Assembly (NCBI GenBank): GCA_963836355.1
Contig: CAWIJO010000026.1
Coordinates: 1 to 42,269, forward strand
Length of the DNA: 42,269 nucleotides
Source of the DNA: Palsa-506 sp963836355
Lineage (GTDB): Bacteria; Actinomycetota; Actinomycetes; Streptosporangiales; Streptosporangiaceae
Reading direction: 5' to 3'
In this document: positions 1-8,324 of the stretch, one piece after another
How positions within the stretch are numbered: position 1 is the stretch's first letter
Layout of the letters: every line of letters begins with the position of its first letter
Translations under genes and position numbers: made by a program
Notes under the pieces: generated by a model
The model's database searches: none
What the model saw: the letters and a program-made list of their open reading frames with translations, nothing else
Told to the model about the DNA's origin: nothing

Positions 1-163
1 GCAATTCCGCCTTGCGGGGTTCCGGTCCATGTCTCTTCCCGGTTTCCGAGGCCGGTAAGGACCCCGGATTTCAGGAACGCCTTCACCAGCGCGCAGATAC
101 GCTTATCCTTGATCCTCGCCCGTAGGCGATCCATCAAAGCCACGTGATCGATTTCGTCGAACG
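1..163 (-). pseudogene. Group II intron reverse transcriptase, middle segment (continues off the left edge)
   Basis: Read on the minus strand, this opens with FDEIDH, then LMDRLRARIKDKR, LVKAFLKSGVL and TGTPQGGI. These are the characteristic RT motifs of LtrA-type intron maturases (RT 2a up to the TPQGG motif). The frame has no stop and continues past base 1, so the YADD catalytic box and the maturase domain lie outside the window. It is the direct continuation of the half at 3328-3973: joining base 163 to base 3328 restores the phrase ADLAAAFDEIDH without any base change. The gene is therefore cut by the insertion but is not otherwise visibly decayed here. Confidence 0.85.
160..163. other. 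Left attachment site core (AACG)
   Basis: AACG is the only sequence shared at both junctions of the inserted element (160-163 and 3324-3327). The host RT reads TCGTCG-AACG-CCGCCG when the element is removed. Serine recombinases cross over at a 2-bp core, which should lie inside these four bases. The flanking half-sites are not recognisably symmetrical by eye. Confidence 0.65.
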
Positions 164-573
164 AATCCCCGACTTACTACCGGTATCGAGGACCTCGCCG
201 AGGCGATCCGGGCGTGGGCGAAGGGCTGGCTGCCCGCCGAGGCGGCCGCCGAGCTGCTGATCTCGCACCGGGCTGGCTGCTGCGGGAGGACTTCCTGCAG
301 GTCGCGGTCGAGGTCGGGTGGGAGCCGTTCCTGGGCCGGGAGGTCGCCGCGGTCGATTTCGCGGCGGCGGCGGACGCGGTGCAGGGGATGCTGCCGTGCT
401 CGGACGGGGAGCGGCAGGTGCTGCTGGTGGCGGCGAGCATCGCCGAGGGCATCCCGGTTGACCTGCGCGAGGCGGCGCTGTGCATGGATGCGGCCAACGC
501 TGCGCGGGCCGCCCAGGCGGTGTGCCATGCGGCCGGCCGCCGTGTCACGGTGGTGGTGGAGGCTGGCCGGTGA
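164..573 (+). pseudogene. First gene of the recombinase element, lacking a start codon when integrated
   Basis: From 164 the frame reads IEDLAEAIRAWAKGW and AEAAAELLIS. After an apparent lost base near 270 the similarity continues in another frame as GWLLREDFLQ through DGERQVLLVAAS to the stop at 571-573. From memory, this N-to-C order resembles a small helical protein found just upstream of DUF5372 and recombinase genes in actinobacterial elements; its function is unknown. No ATG, GTG or TTG lies in frame between the element boundary and the conserved start of the protein. The missing start is at the other end of the element: ATG 3316, preceded by AAGGAG, enters this frame exactly across the AACG core. 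A GTG at 214 could start a shorter product in the downstream frame. Confidence 0.6.
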
Positions 574-1067
574 CCGCCGCGTTGCCGGGCACGGTGGTGG
601 TCACGCGCCCGCGTCACCCGCTGGAGGGCCTTGAGCTGCGGGTGCTGGGCGGGATGCGCCGGCACGGGCGGCTGGAGCTGCTGCTGGTGCTGCCCGATGG
701 CAGCAAGCGGCTGATCCCGGCGGAGTGGACCAGCCAGCACGCTGACGGCGGGGCGGCTGATGGCGGTACAGGTCACGGTGGCGGGGGCGCGGGGACGGTG
801 GGGTCGGTGGCTGACCTGCTGGCTGCGTCTGTGCTGGTTTCGGCGTTTTCCGCCCGTGACCGGGAGGGGCGGGAGCAGGCTGCGCGAAAGCCACCGGCCA
901 AGGAGGACAATCGTGCAGCCTGCCCAGCTCAGTCTGCTGCCGGACCAGGTTCCGGCGCCACCCCCGGACCTGCTGGCCCGGCTCCCCGGATCGCAGGTCA
1001 CCGCGGCGATCATGGCTCTGGCCGGCCTGATCGCCAAGGCGGGCCAGCCGGGGGTGACCGGGGATGA
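570..1067 (+). CDS. DUF5372-like protein of the recombinase element
   Basis: GTG 570 overlaps the preceding stop (GTGA), so translation is probably coupled. Residues 8-60 (VVTRPRHPLEGLEL, a Leu-rich strand pair, then SKRLIPAEWTS) match the short beta-rich pattern of DUF5372 proteins, which accompany serine recombinases in many actinobacterial elements; no biochemical role is known to me. The length is 165 residues, longer than usual for this family. The last third is low-complexity, Gly/Pro/Ala-rich and overlaps the next gene, which starts at 913, so the true C-terminus may have been lost through a small indel near 870-900. Confidence 0.5.
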   Translation: MTAALPGTVVVTRPRHPLEGLELRVLGGMRRHGRLELLLVLPDGSKRLIPAEWTSQHADGGAADGGTGHGGGGAGTVGSVADLLAASVLVSAFSARDREGREQAARKPPAKEDNRAACPAQSAAGPGSGATPGPAGPAPRIAGHRGDHGSGRPDRQGGPAGGDRG

Positions 1068-1071
1068 GTGA
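913..1071 (+). CDS. Small protein (52 aa) of the recombinase element
   Basis: GTG 913 has a good ribosome site (AGGAGGA at 901-907, 5-nt spacing). The protein begins VQPAQLSLLPDQ and has a C-terminal helix AAIMALAGLIAKA. Its stop overlaps the recombinase start (ATG 1064 lies 5 bases before the TGA). Small ORFs with a Leu-Pro-rich start and one amphipathic helix are common at this position before element recombinases; the function is unknown. It could be a recombination directionality factor or an accessory DNA-binding peptide, but nothing in the sequence proves that. Confidence 0.5.
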   Translation: MQPAQLSLLPDQVPAPPPDLLARLPGSQVTAAIMALAGLIAKAGQPGVTGDE

Positions 1072-3283
1072 GTGGAAGGTTACCGCCTCGCACCGCTCCA
1101 GAGCGGCCGTAATCTACGTCCGCCAGTCGACCCTGGTGCAGGTGGAACGCAACCGTGAGTCGACCGCCCGCCAGTACGACCTGGTCTCCCGGGCCCGCGA
1201 GCTGGGCTGGCCCCGCAGCGCGGTGACGGTGATCGATGACGACCTGGGCGTCTCCGGCGCCTCGGCGGCCGGCCGGTCCGGGTTCGCGCAGCTCGCCGCC
1301 CAGGTCGGCATGGGACAGGTCGGGATCGTGCTGTCGCTGGAGGTCTCCCGGCTGGCCCGCAACAACGCGGACTGGTACCGGCTGCTGGAGCTGGCCGGGA
1401 TGACCGACACCCTGATCGCCGACGCCGACGGCGTCTACCATCCGGCGCTGTTCGACGACAGGCTCGTCTTGGGGATGAAGGGCACCATGTCCGAAATGGA
1501 GCTGCATATCCTGCGGGCCCGCCTGGATGGCGGGATCCGGAACAAGGCCGCCCGCGGCGAGCTGCGCCGCGGGCTGCCCGTCGGGCCTGGTCTGGGGCGA
1601 GGCCGACGGGGAGATCCTGATGCACCCCGACGAGGCCGTCACCGGTGTCATCGCCGCGATCTTCGGCCGGCTCGCCGGCTGCGGGTCGGTGCGCGGGGTC
1701 TGGCTGTGGCTGCGTGACCAGGGCCTGAAGTTCCCGCTGCAGCCCGGCGCCTACGTCCGCGGCTCTGAGATCATCTGGACCGAGCCGACCTACCACGCGG
1801 TGCACAACGTGCTGACCCACCCCGCCTACGCCGGCGCGTACACCTTCGGCCGCAGCCGGCAACAGCGGCTGGTCCGCGACGACGGGACGCCGCGGGTCAG
1901 GCGCCGCGTGCTGCCGCAAGACCAGTGGGAGGTGCTCATCAAAGACCACCACGCCGGGTTCATCGACTGGGACACCTACCAGGCCAACCAGGCGAAGATC
2001 GGGCAGAATATCCGGCCGATGGCACATCAGCCCGGCACCGGCGCGGTCCGCGAGGGCTGCGCCCTGCTGCAGGGCCTGGCCACCTGCGGGACCTGCGGCC
2101 GCAAGCTCGCCGTCTACTACGAGGGCAAGCACAAGGCCACCCCCGGCTACTACTGCACCGGCACCGGCAACATGGTCGAAGGCCGCGGCACCCGGCACCT
2201 GCGCGCCGGCGGCGTGGCCATCGACGCCGCGGTCACCGCCGCGTTCCTGGCCGCGCTGGAGCCGGTGGCGCTGCAGGCCTGCCTGCAAGCCGCCGGGCAG
2301 ATCGAGCAAGGCCACGACGCGGCCCTGGCCCAGCACCGGCGCCACGTCGAGCAGGCCCGCTACCAGGCCGCCAGGGCCGAGCGCCGCTACCAGGCCGTCG
2401 ACCCGGAAAACCGGCTGGTCGCCCGCGGCCTGGAAGCCGCCTGGGAAAAAGCCCTCACCGACCTGGCCGCCGCCGAAGCCGAGCTGGCCCGCCGCCAGGC
2501 CGCCCGCCCCGCCGCGCTCACCGGCGCCGGGCGCGCCGCGATCCTGGCCCTCGGCGACGACCTGCAGGCCGTCTGGGACGCGCCGTCCACCACCGATAAG
2601 GACCGCAAGCAGCTGCTGCGCACCCTGCTGGACGAGGTGAACATCGCCGTGCACCGCGACCACGATTCCGGGCACGCTGACCTGGTCCTGCGCTGGAAAG
2701 GCGGGGCGATCACCGAGCTGGCCATCCCCATCAAGCGCACACCCCCGCGGCGGCTGCGCACCGATGAGGACACCGTCGACCTGATCCGCCGCCTGGCCGC
2801 CCACTACCCCGACGCCAAGATCGCCGGGATCCTCAACCGGCAGCACCGCCCACCGCCCGCGGAATGTCATACACCGCCAGTAGAGTCCAGTCACTGCGCC
2901 ACCACTGGAAAATCCCCTGCTACCAGCCAGGCGACGATCCGCAGGAAGGAGAACTGCTCACCGTGGCCGACGCCGCCGCCGAACTAGGACTGGCCCCGTC
3001 CACCTTGCACCGCTGGCTGAACGACGGGTTCATCGCCGGCGAGCAGCTCACCCCCGCAGCACCGTGGCGGATCCGGCTCACCCCCGACATCCGCGCCCTG
3101 TTCGTCGACGACGCCCCCGGCGGCTGGCTGGCCATGCTCGAGGCCACCCTCGCCTACCGCGTCTCCCGCCAGACCATCATGCAACGTGTCAAGGACGGGC
3201 GGCTCCGCGCCGTCCACGTCCGCACCGGACGCAGGAAAGGCCTGCGTATCGAACCACCAGCCCCCCAAGACGGGCTGTTCTGA
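1064..3283 (+). pseudogene. Large serine recombinase, two single-base frameshifts
   Basis: The N-terminal resolvase domain carries YVRQST with the nucleophile Ser22, followed by RESTARQYDL and the SRLARN motif. A recombinase domain follows (HPDEAVTGVIAAIF, then NVLTHPAYAGAYTFGR). A zinc ribbon follows with CGTCGRKL and a downstream YYC, then a long charged coiled-coil (EQARYQAARAERRYQ region). The C-terminus adds two helix-turn-helix segments of MerR/excisionase type (LTVADAAAELGLAPSTLHRW; VSRQTIMQRVKDGRL). The frame shifts at about 1586 (one extra base in GGGCC) and about 2850 (one base missing). The composite product of about 739 residues would be full length. It should catalyse integration and excision at the AACG core; function of this copy is uncertain. 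Confidence 0.8.
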
Positions 3284-3315
3284 CCACCACAATCAGCAAA
3301 AGGAGCAGTGTGATC

Positions 3316-3327
3316 ATGCATCCAACG
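3316..3327 (+). promoter_or_regulatory. Detached ribosome site and start codon at the right end of the element
   Basis: AAGGAG (3299-3304) and ATG 3316 follow the recombinase stop by 32 bp. In the integrated form this ATG would read into the antisense of the intron RT. In a circle closed at AACG the reading is ATG CAT CCA ACG AAT CCC CGA CTT, which enters the frame of the first element gene with no stop. This is seen directly by joining 3327 to 164. Confidence 0.7.
3324..3327. other. Right attachment site core (AACG)
   Basis: This is the partner of 160-163. To its right the antisense of the intron RT resumes (CCGCCGCCAAGTC). To its left is the element end with the ribosome site and ATG. Confidence 0.65.
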
Positions 3328-3973
3328 CCGCCGCCAAGTCTGCGTCGAGAATCCACCGCCGTTGCGGGTTGTGCCCGTGCACGGTGTTGAAGATGGCCTC
3401 GATCGCGTCATGGCAGCCACGGCCCGGCCGGAAGCCGTAGGACTTCGGCTCGAACCGCGCCTCCCATTCAGGTTCCAGCGCGCTCGACGCCAGGGCCTGC
3501 AAAATCCTGTCGCCGATCACGGGGATACCGATGGGCCGCTGCTTTCCGTTCGCCTTGGGCACATACACGCGCCTGACCGGCTTGGGCGTCCACGACCGGG
3601 AGCGGTTCTGGGCCCAGCTGGCCCACTCGGCCTTCGGCTGGGAGCCCATCACGACCTTGCCATCGACGCCCGCCGTCAGGCGACCGGCGTTGAGTTCCGT
3701 CACCCGCCGCACGCTCAGTAGCGCGCTGGCACGTGAGCGGAGCATCAACTTCTGGAGATTACGGACCTTCTTCAGGTCCCCTGCCCTCGACGCCGCGAAG
3801 ATGCGCTGCCGCAGCCGCCGTACGTCCTCCTCGGCCTGGCGCCAATCCACGCCGTCCCAGCCAGGAAGCTCGCCCTCAGGTCCGTTCACCACGGCACGCC
3901 CGTCCGCGACCTCGGTCACGGCCAGCCTCGTCGTGGCGTCCAACTTGTCCCTCGGTTCTGGTGCCGTCGTCAT
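3328..3973 (-). pseudogene. Group II intron reverse transcriptase/maturase, N-terminal half
   Basis: ATG 3973 on the minus strand starts a typical intron RT. An N-terminal helical region (WRQAEEDVRRLRQRIF, KVRNLQKLMLRS) is followed by RRVTELNAGRLTAGVDG (RT0/RT1), then VYVPKANGKQRPIGIPVIGDRILQ and SYGFRPGRGCHDAI, up to RRWILDADLAA. The protein then stops within the inserted element. These motifs define LtrA-family reverse transcriptases, which also fold the intron RNA and assist retrohoming. The half found here lacks the catalytic box, so it is inactive unless the element is excised. The continuation is at 1-163. Confidence 0.88.
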
Positions 3974-4998
3974 CGTGCCTTCGCAGGCTCACCTGACGCA
4001 CGTGGGCGCTCTTTCGAGCCGGGCCACCAGGGCCCGTATCCGGGCGGTTACCCGGCACCACCGCAGGAGGCTGCGGCCAGCGGTGCCGGTCTTCCCGTTG
4101 CCTTTCGGCATCCCGGCCTTGGCTTGTTGCGTCATCCTTCGCCCGCTGAGGACTTCAGCTCTCCTCACGGTCGGCCTACCAGGCCACACCGGCCTGGACC
4201 TCAACGGGATTGCCACGTTCCGCAGGCGCAAGACGCGATCGGGGTGGGCCTCTCCTCTATCCCGGGGCGGCGGTGTCCTCCCGGCCGGCAGGGCTTAACC
4301 GTCCGGCGCCTGCCGCTTCCCAGCGGCCAGCCCTTCACCCTCGCTACCCAACCCGTCTGCGAGGGAGGCAGTGACGAGACATCAACGGAGATTCACGCAA
4401 TTGACCCGTCCGATCTTTCCCTAGCCCGTGCCTCCCGGACGGAACGGGGAAGCCTCCGGCGTTTCCCCGGGCTTCACACCCCGCCGTTGCCAGCGGCGCA
4501 TGCCGGGGCGGGAACAGGTCTCACGGACACTGACCCGGAGCTACACCTTCGACATGTGCCGAACCTCCAATAGCTAGCCCACTCAACACCTGCGACTTCG
4601 TGTCGCACCACCCGGCTCTGCCCCTGCGGCATCGCCACGGCTACGCCGCAGACAATTCACCATGGCCTTCAGGTCCGGCCTCGCAGACCTTGCCTGAAGT
4701 TCCCCGCCGTCATGAAAAGCGGGTGCGCACCGCAAACCAGCCCATATCCGCCGGGTTAGAGCTGGCGGCACATTAAGAGGCGTAACGCAGCCGGTTCCTC
4801 TCGTATACCTTCCCGTCTCGCTCACCGCGCCCGGCCCATCCGGCAGTACCGGGCCGACGCGACTTTGTCGAGGCTGCTCCCGCCCTCCCCGGCGACCCCC
4901 GGATCAGGCTGCCTCCAGCTTCACCCCCGCCGCTGCGACGGCAAGGAGATGGACGGTCTCTCACCTCCATCCGGAAACAACAGCGCCTCGTGGCGCAC
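3974..4998 (-). ncRNA. 5' RNA portion of the group II intron (domains I-IV, approximate)
   Basis: This stretch lies between the IS110 break point and the RT start. It contains no convincing gene on either strand, although several GC-driven open frames cross it. Multiple short complementary segments are visible (for example GCCGGACC/GGCC and the CCGGAGGC/GCCTCCGG type). It is called intron RNA because of its position 5' of the RT ORF and the GTGCG at its start. No secondary-structure model was computed. Confidence 0.45.
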
Positions 4999-5707
4999 GC
5001 GAGCAGGTGCCAGATGATGACCAGGATGGACCGGCCGATGGCCACCACCGCTTTTTTTCTGCCGCGCCGGCGCGCGATGCGCCGGTACCGCTCTCCGAGG
5101 AAGGTGTCGGTCCGGCCGGCGGAGACGGCGGCGTTGCCGAGCACCCGCGCCAGGTAGGAGTTGCCGTGCCCGGTGGTGTTCTTGCCCTTCTTCTTCCCGG
5201 CGGATTCCTTGACTCCGGGGGCGAACTTGGCCCACGAGACCAGGTGCCCGGCGGTGGGGAACCGGTGCATGTCGATCCCGGTCTCGGCCAGGATCACGCA
5301 CGCGGCGATGGAGTTGATGCCGGGGATCTCATCCAGGCGCTGTGCCGCGGCGGCGAAAGGGGCGATCATCTCCTCGATCTTGCCGTCCAGCGCGGCGCCC
5401 GGGCAGGTGCTTGACGTCCCGGGCGTTCACCAGCCAGGTGTCGAACCCGGCCGCCTCCAGCAGGTAGAACACCGGTTTCCAGTAGCGTTGCCTCCATCAC
5501 CACCCGGGACACCCCCAGGCAGCGCAGGTGGTCGGCCATGGAAAGCAGCGACCGGGTCATCGTGGAATGCGTTTCCACCTCCTGCAGCCGCCGCCCCGGC
5601 CGGTCCTCATGCGGGACCCGCACGCAGCACACCAGTTCGGCCTTGCCGATATCCAGCGCCGCGACCCGCGCGATGATCTCTTCGTTGTCCTGCGTCTCAG
5701 TGAGCAT
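4999..5707 (-). pseudogene. IS110-family transposase remnant (deleted, frameshifted, interrupted)
   Basis: On the minus strand ATG 5707 follows AAGGAGG and begins a DEDD transposase N-terminus (VAALDIGKAELVCCVRV, then VVMEAT). A lost-base frameshift near 5490 leads to YLLEAAGFDTWLVNARDVKHLPG. The text then jumps to LDGKIEEM, so the middle of the protein (probably more than 150 residues) is deleted. The C-terminal transposase_20 helix-hairpin-helix part is present (LDEIPGINSIAACVILAETG, then FAPGVKESAGKKKG and GRSILVIIWHLLA). Similarity ends at HLLA, at the GTGCG of the group II intron. IS110 enzymes move circular intermediates using a bridge RNA; this copy is dead. Confidence 0.8.
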
Positions 5708-5737
5708 CCTGGCCTCCTTGCCGTCACCGGAATCCAA

Positions 5738-6036
5738 GGCGGCTGCTGCCCGCGGGAGTCACAGGGACAACTGGAGGAATCTGATCCTCGTGCTCAAGGC
5801 GACACTGAAGGGCCCACGGCTGGCTCCCGGCACCCGGCTGAAAATCGACCTCGAAGATCATGGAGTAACCGGCGTCACCGGACAGCAGCCACACCCGATT
5901 TTCCGCCCAGAACGGGCATCACCGCAGGGATATCAGGGGCTGAAAAGCGGAAAGGCCGGCCGTTCGACCCCGCCCTGACCACACTCTTTGATCTGCGCGA
6001 ACGCGCGTTCGGTGATTGCGCATATGCGCTGGCCGT
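5738..6036. other. Gap without a recognisable gene
   Basis: About 300 bp lie between the IS110 start and the IS982-like element. Open frames on both strands have no recognisable similarity. The stretch next to 5740 is probably the non-coding end of the IS110 copy, where the family's bridge RNA would be encoded, but no such RNA could be delimited by eye. Confidence 0.4.
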
Positions 6037-6040
6037 GGTC

Positions 6041-7037
6041 TTAGGCGCGTTATGTGCGTTGATCTACGCTCCGGCGAGGCATGCCCGCATAAGAGTATGC
6101 GCGGCGATGATCGCGACGGTGCGGGTGAGCAGTCCCCAGAAGGTGTGCGCGCCGTGGCGGGCTAGTTCCATCTGGTCGGTGATCTCTTTGAAGGTGGTCT
6201 CGATCCGGTTGCGCCACTCGGCGATGATCTTCCGCAGGATCGGCGGCATTCGGTGGCGCTGGCCTTTCGCCAGCGGGATAAGCACGGCGGTGCCGCGGCG
6301 GGCCTGGCCGGCGGCGAAGTCCTTGCCGGTGAATCCCTTGTCCAGGAGCAGGTCGCGGGGCGGCAGGTCGGCTTCCAGCAGGTCGCTGGCCACGTCACGC
6401 TCGTTGACGGCGGAGGGCACGATGGCCCAGGCCCGGACGACGCGGCTGCCCAGGTCAGTCCGGATGGCCAGGCGGAACCCGTAGAACCATTCGGCGTGCG
6501 CGGCATCACGGCCGAACCGGGCATGCAGCCCGTCAGGGCCGGTCCAGGAATCGGGCCCGCGGACCCGGGAGGCGTGCCTGACCGGCAGCGCGCTGGTATC
6601 AACTTGCTGGCAGTCATCCTCGGGCAGCTGCGCTGCCAGGTACCCGCGCAGCTGCTCGAACGCGCCCCACAGCCAGCGGATCCGCCGGTTAGCCTCACTC
6701 TGGTGCGGCAGCCGCGGGAACAGGTGCGCCCAGTCGCGCGCCACCTCGGCCAGGAACCCGGCCTCGCTACGGCGTCCCAGCACGTGGCGCGCCGTGGCGA
6801 TGGTCAGCAGCTCGGCGTCGCTGCAGCCAGGTGCCGGCCCGGGCCGCGGCGGGACAGTAACGGACCCGGCGGTGATCAGGTCATCGATCAGCACGTAGAT
6901 GTAGACGAACAGGTCTTCTGTCGGCAACATGGGCAATGGCCTCTGCGGGGACAAGGATCTTGGTCGATTACTTGTCTGTCGCAGGGGCCGCTACGTGATC
7001 AAGGTGACGCCGGGATCAACCCACATAACGCGCCTTA
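6041..7037 (-). mobile_element. IS982-like insertion sequence, 997 bp, with terminal repeats and 4-bp target duplication
   Basis: The ends are 24-bp inverted repeats (6041-6064 and 7014-7037) matching at 22 positions around GGCGCGTTATGTG. GGTC flanks both ends directly (6037-6040 and 7038-7041), a convincing target duplication. One intact transposase gene fills the element. Length and organisation fit the IS982 family, and it has the same length as the second IS982 copy at 36407-37403, although the two sequences differ. The intact ORF and duplication suggest a recent insertion. Confidence 0.8.
6064..6930 (-). CDS. IS982-family-like DDE transposase
   Basis: A 288-residue protein if started at ATG 6930 (a TTG at 6954 gives 296). 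N-terminal helices (LIDDLITAG, CSDAELLTIATA, WAHLFPRLPHQSEANRR) precede the DDE core: DTSALPVRH (first Asp), WFYGFRLAIRTD, LLLDKGFTGKDF (second Asp), and RNRIETTFKEITDQ with the Glu. The C-terminus ARHGAHTFWGLLTRTVAIIAAHTL is typical of IS982-type enzymes. It should cut and paste its own element. The family assignment is from memory of motif order; IS5 group members are the main alternative. Confidence 0.8.
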   Translation of the reverse strand: MLPTEDLFVYIYVLIDDLITAGSVTVPPRPGPAPGCSDAELLTIATARHVLGRRSEAGFLAEVARDWAHLFPRLPHQSEANRRIRWLWGAFEQLRGYLAAQLPEDDCQQVDTSALPVRHASRVRGPDSWTGPDGLHARFGRDAAHAEWFYGFRLAIRTDLGSRVVRAWAIVPSAVNERDVASDLLEADLPPRDLLLDKGFTGKDFAAGQARRGTAVLIPLAKGQRHRMPPILRKIIAEWRNRIETTFKEITDQMELARHGAHTFWGLLTRTVAIIAAHTLMRACLAGA

Positions 7038-7086
7038 GGTCTCAGTTTGGGTCCACGAACTGCACGCGGACGATATCCCTCTGGAG

Positions 7087-7356
7087 GAATTCGCTCGGTT
7101 CTGCCAGGCACTTGGCATCCGCACCAGCACCGGGCGGACCGGGGTGTGCTGGCACAACGCCGCCGCCGAAAGCTTCTTCAGCGCGCTGAAACGAGATGTA
7201 TTACCGGCAGTCATTCCCTGGCCGGGCCCACGCCAGGTTCGCTATTGCTAACTAAATCGAGGTCTCCTGCAACCGCCAGCGGCTGCACTCGGCCTCGGCT
7301 ACCGCCCGCCCTTTGAGGTACTCACAGAATTCCAGGCCGCAGCGACCGCTGCATGA
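7087..7356 (+). pseudogene. IS3-family transposase (orfB) C-terminal scrap
   Basis: The frame reads EFARFCQALGIRTSTGRTG and NAAAESFFSALKRD, the end of the rve integrase core of IS3 orfB including the catalytic Glu region. It continues after a frameshift as MYYRQSFPGRAHARFAIA, meets a TAA, then reads EVSCNRQRLHSAS and, in a third frame, LGYRPPFEVLTEFQAAATAA to TGA 7354-7356. The N-terminal two thirds are missing. It is a dead fragment beside the IS982-like element. Confidence 0.8.
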
Positions 7357-7589
7357 TCAACAAGCCAAGAAAACTGTCCAAGATCGTTGACACAGCTCAG
7401 AACTGCCGCCCGGGTGGGCTGCCCGGGCATGTGCGGGGACCTGGGACCTGGCTTCCTAAGGTTGCGGACGGTGCGGACCCTGGGCGGCATAACCTTGCGC
7501 GAGACGGAGAGGCCTCGCCCAGAATGCGGCGCATGGCTGCCTGGCTGGGACCAGCGCGCTCCGGCCGAGAGCTACAGAGAGAGGCGAGT

Positions 7590-7961
7590 ATGAGCGTCGG
7601 CAAGCCTGAGATCGACTTTCCCGGCGGCGAGCCGCGGGCCGAGCTGGAGATCACCGACATCTGGGAAGGCAATGGCCCCGTGGCAAACCCCGGTGACGTG
7701 GTCAAGGTTCACTATGTCGGGGTCGCGTTCTCTACAGGCGAGCAATTCGACGAGAGCTGGGACCGGGGCGACCCGCTGCAGTTCGAGCTCGGCGCTGGGC
7801 GGGTCATCGCCGGCTGGGACCAGGGCGTGCAGGGCATGAAGGTCGGCGGCCGCCGCCAGCTGATCATTCCCCCGGGTCTGGCCTACGGGGACCGGGGCGC
7901 CGGGCGCGTGATCGCACCGGGCGAGACCCTCATCTTTGTGTGTGACCTGGTCTCGATCTGA
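7590..7961 (+). CDS. FKBP-type peptidyl-prolyl cis-trans isomerase
   Basis: This 123-residue cytoplasmic protein spans one FKBP domain: VKVHYVGVAFSTGEQFDESWDRGDPLQFELG, VIAGWDQGVQGMKVGGRRQLIIPP, LAYGDRGAG and LIFVCDLVSI are the standard blocks (active-site Tyr, Phe, Asp, Trp and Tyr residues present). It isomerises Xaa-Pro bonds and should bind FK506-like macrolides. ATG 7590 follows GAGAGAGG and gives the usual length; upstream frame extensions are not conserved in character. A hairpin follows the stop directly. It stands alone beside the mobile-element cluster. Confidence 0.92.
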   Translation: MSVGKPEIDFPGGEPRAELEITDIWEGNGPVANPGDVVKVHYVGVAFSTGEQFDESWDRGDPLQFELGAGRVIAGWDQGVQGMKVGGRRQLIIPPGLAYGDRGAGRVIAPGETLIFVCDLVSI

Positions 7962-7966
7962 CGAGC

Positions 7967-7984
7967 TTCCCAGCCGGCTGGGAG
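7967..7984 (+). terminator. Hairpin after the FKBP gene
   Basis: TCCCAGCC/GGCTGGGA is a perfect 8-bp stem without a loop spacer, starting 6 bp after the FKBP stop. There is no clear T-run, as is usual for actinobacterial terminators. Confidence 0.5.
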
Positions 7985-8324
7985 ACTTCTGTCCGTAAGC
8001 TCATCGACTAGTACAGCTAACGCCCTGCCAGCACGCATGTGCGGGCGTTGGATAGCTGTCGAACGCGCGCAGATCAGCTGGTTGCGCGCTCATCAGCGAT
8101 GGCGGCGCTACGCTCAGCTGCCCGCGCAGATCGGCGGCGATGCGCGCCTTATCTGAGTCCAGGGCCGGTTACGCACCGTGAGCAGAAACGCCTGGTGATC
8201 CGCAGGTATGATGCTCAGCGGCCAGGCGCTGGCGATGACTTTGGGCCAGCGGATCGTCCTCACTGGTGGCGGGCCGCGGCAACCGGCCCCGGTCGCTGTG
8301 AAAGCAACCTGTCAGGAGGTCATC

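Larger units (their letters stand above)
164..3327 (+). mobile_element. Serine-recombinase element inserted in the group II intron RT gene
   Basis: Four head-to-tail plus-strand genes (a small helical protein, a DUF5372-like protein, a 52-residue protein and a large serine recombinase) fill a 3164-bp insert. Deleting the insert rejoins the host RT gene in frame at the codons before FDEIDH. There is no inverted repeat and no target duplication beyond the 4-bp core, as expected for a large serine recombinase. All genes point one way and almost touch. The last gene ends 44 bp before the right boundary, and the ATG of the first gene sits at that boundary, so the genes form a closed operon in the circular form. 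Three single-base indels interrupt the genes, so this copy may be inactive, or the read may contain errors. Confidence 0.8.
1..4998 (-). mobile_element. Group II intron with RT/maturase ORF, 3' end outside window, split by a later insertion
   Basis: The minus strand carries an intron-encoded reverse transcriptase whose N-terminal half (3328-3973) and next segment (1-163) are separated by an inserted element. The non-coding stretch 3974-4998 is structured-looking and GC-rich, as expected for intron domains I-IV. The most likely 5' end is at 4998, where the minus strand reads GTGCGCC, matching the GUGYG start of group II introns; similarity to the IS110 transposase stops at the same base. A second GTGCG at 4730 is an alternative 5' end. 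Domains V and VI would lie beyond the left edge, so the intron class and 3' end cannot be determined. The boundaries are inferred. Confidence 0.6.

Noticed and set aside
1080..2894. A 604-codon open frame on the minus strand opposite the recombinase
   Set aside because: It mirrors the codon pattern of the recombinase, has no motif, and is low-complexity Gly/Ala/Val/Arg. Long antisense frames are expected at this GC content.
3328..3973. Reverse transcriptase considered as a retron or diversity-generating element
   Set aside because: The motif order and the LtrA-type N-terminus fit intron maturases. No variable or template repeat and no msr/msd-like RNA was seen.
4725..4730. GTGCG at 4730 (minus) as intron 5' end
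   Set aside because: Possible, but 4998 has the same consensus and coincides exactly with the loss of IS110 similarity, so it was preferred.
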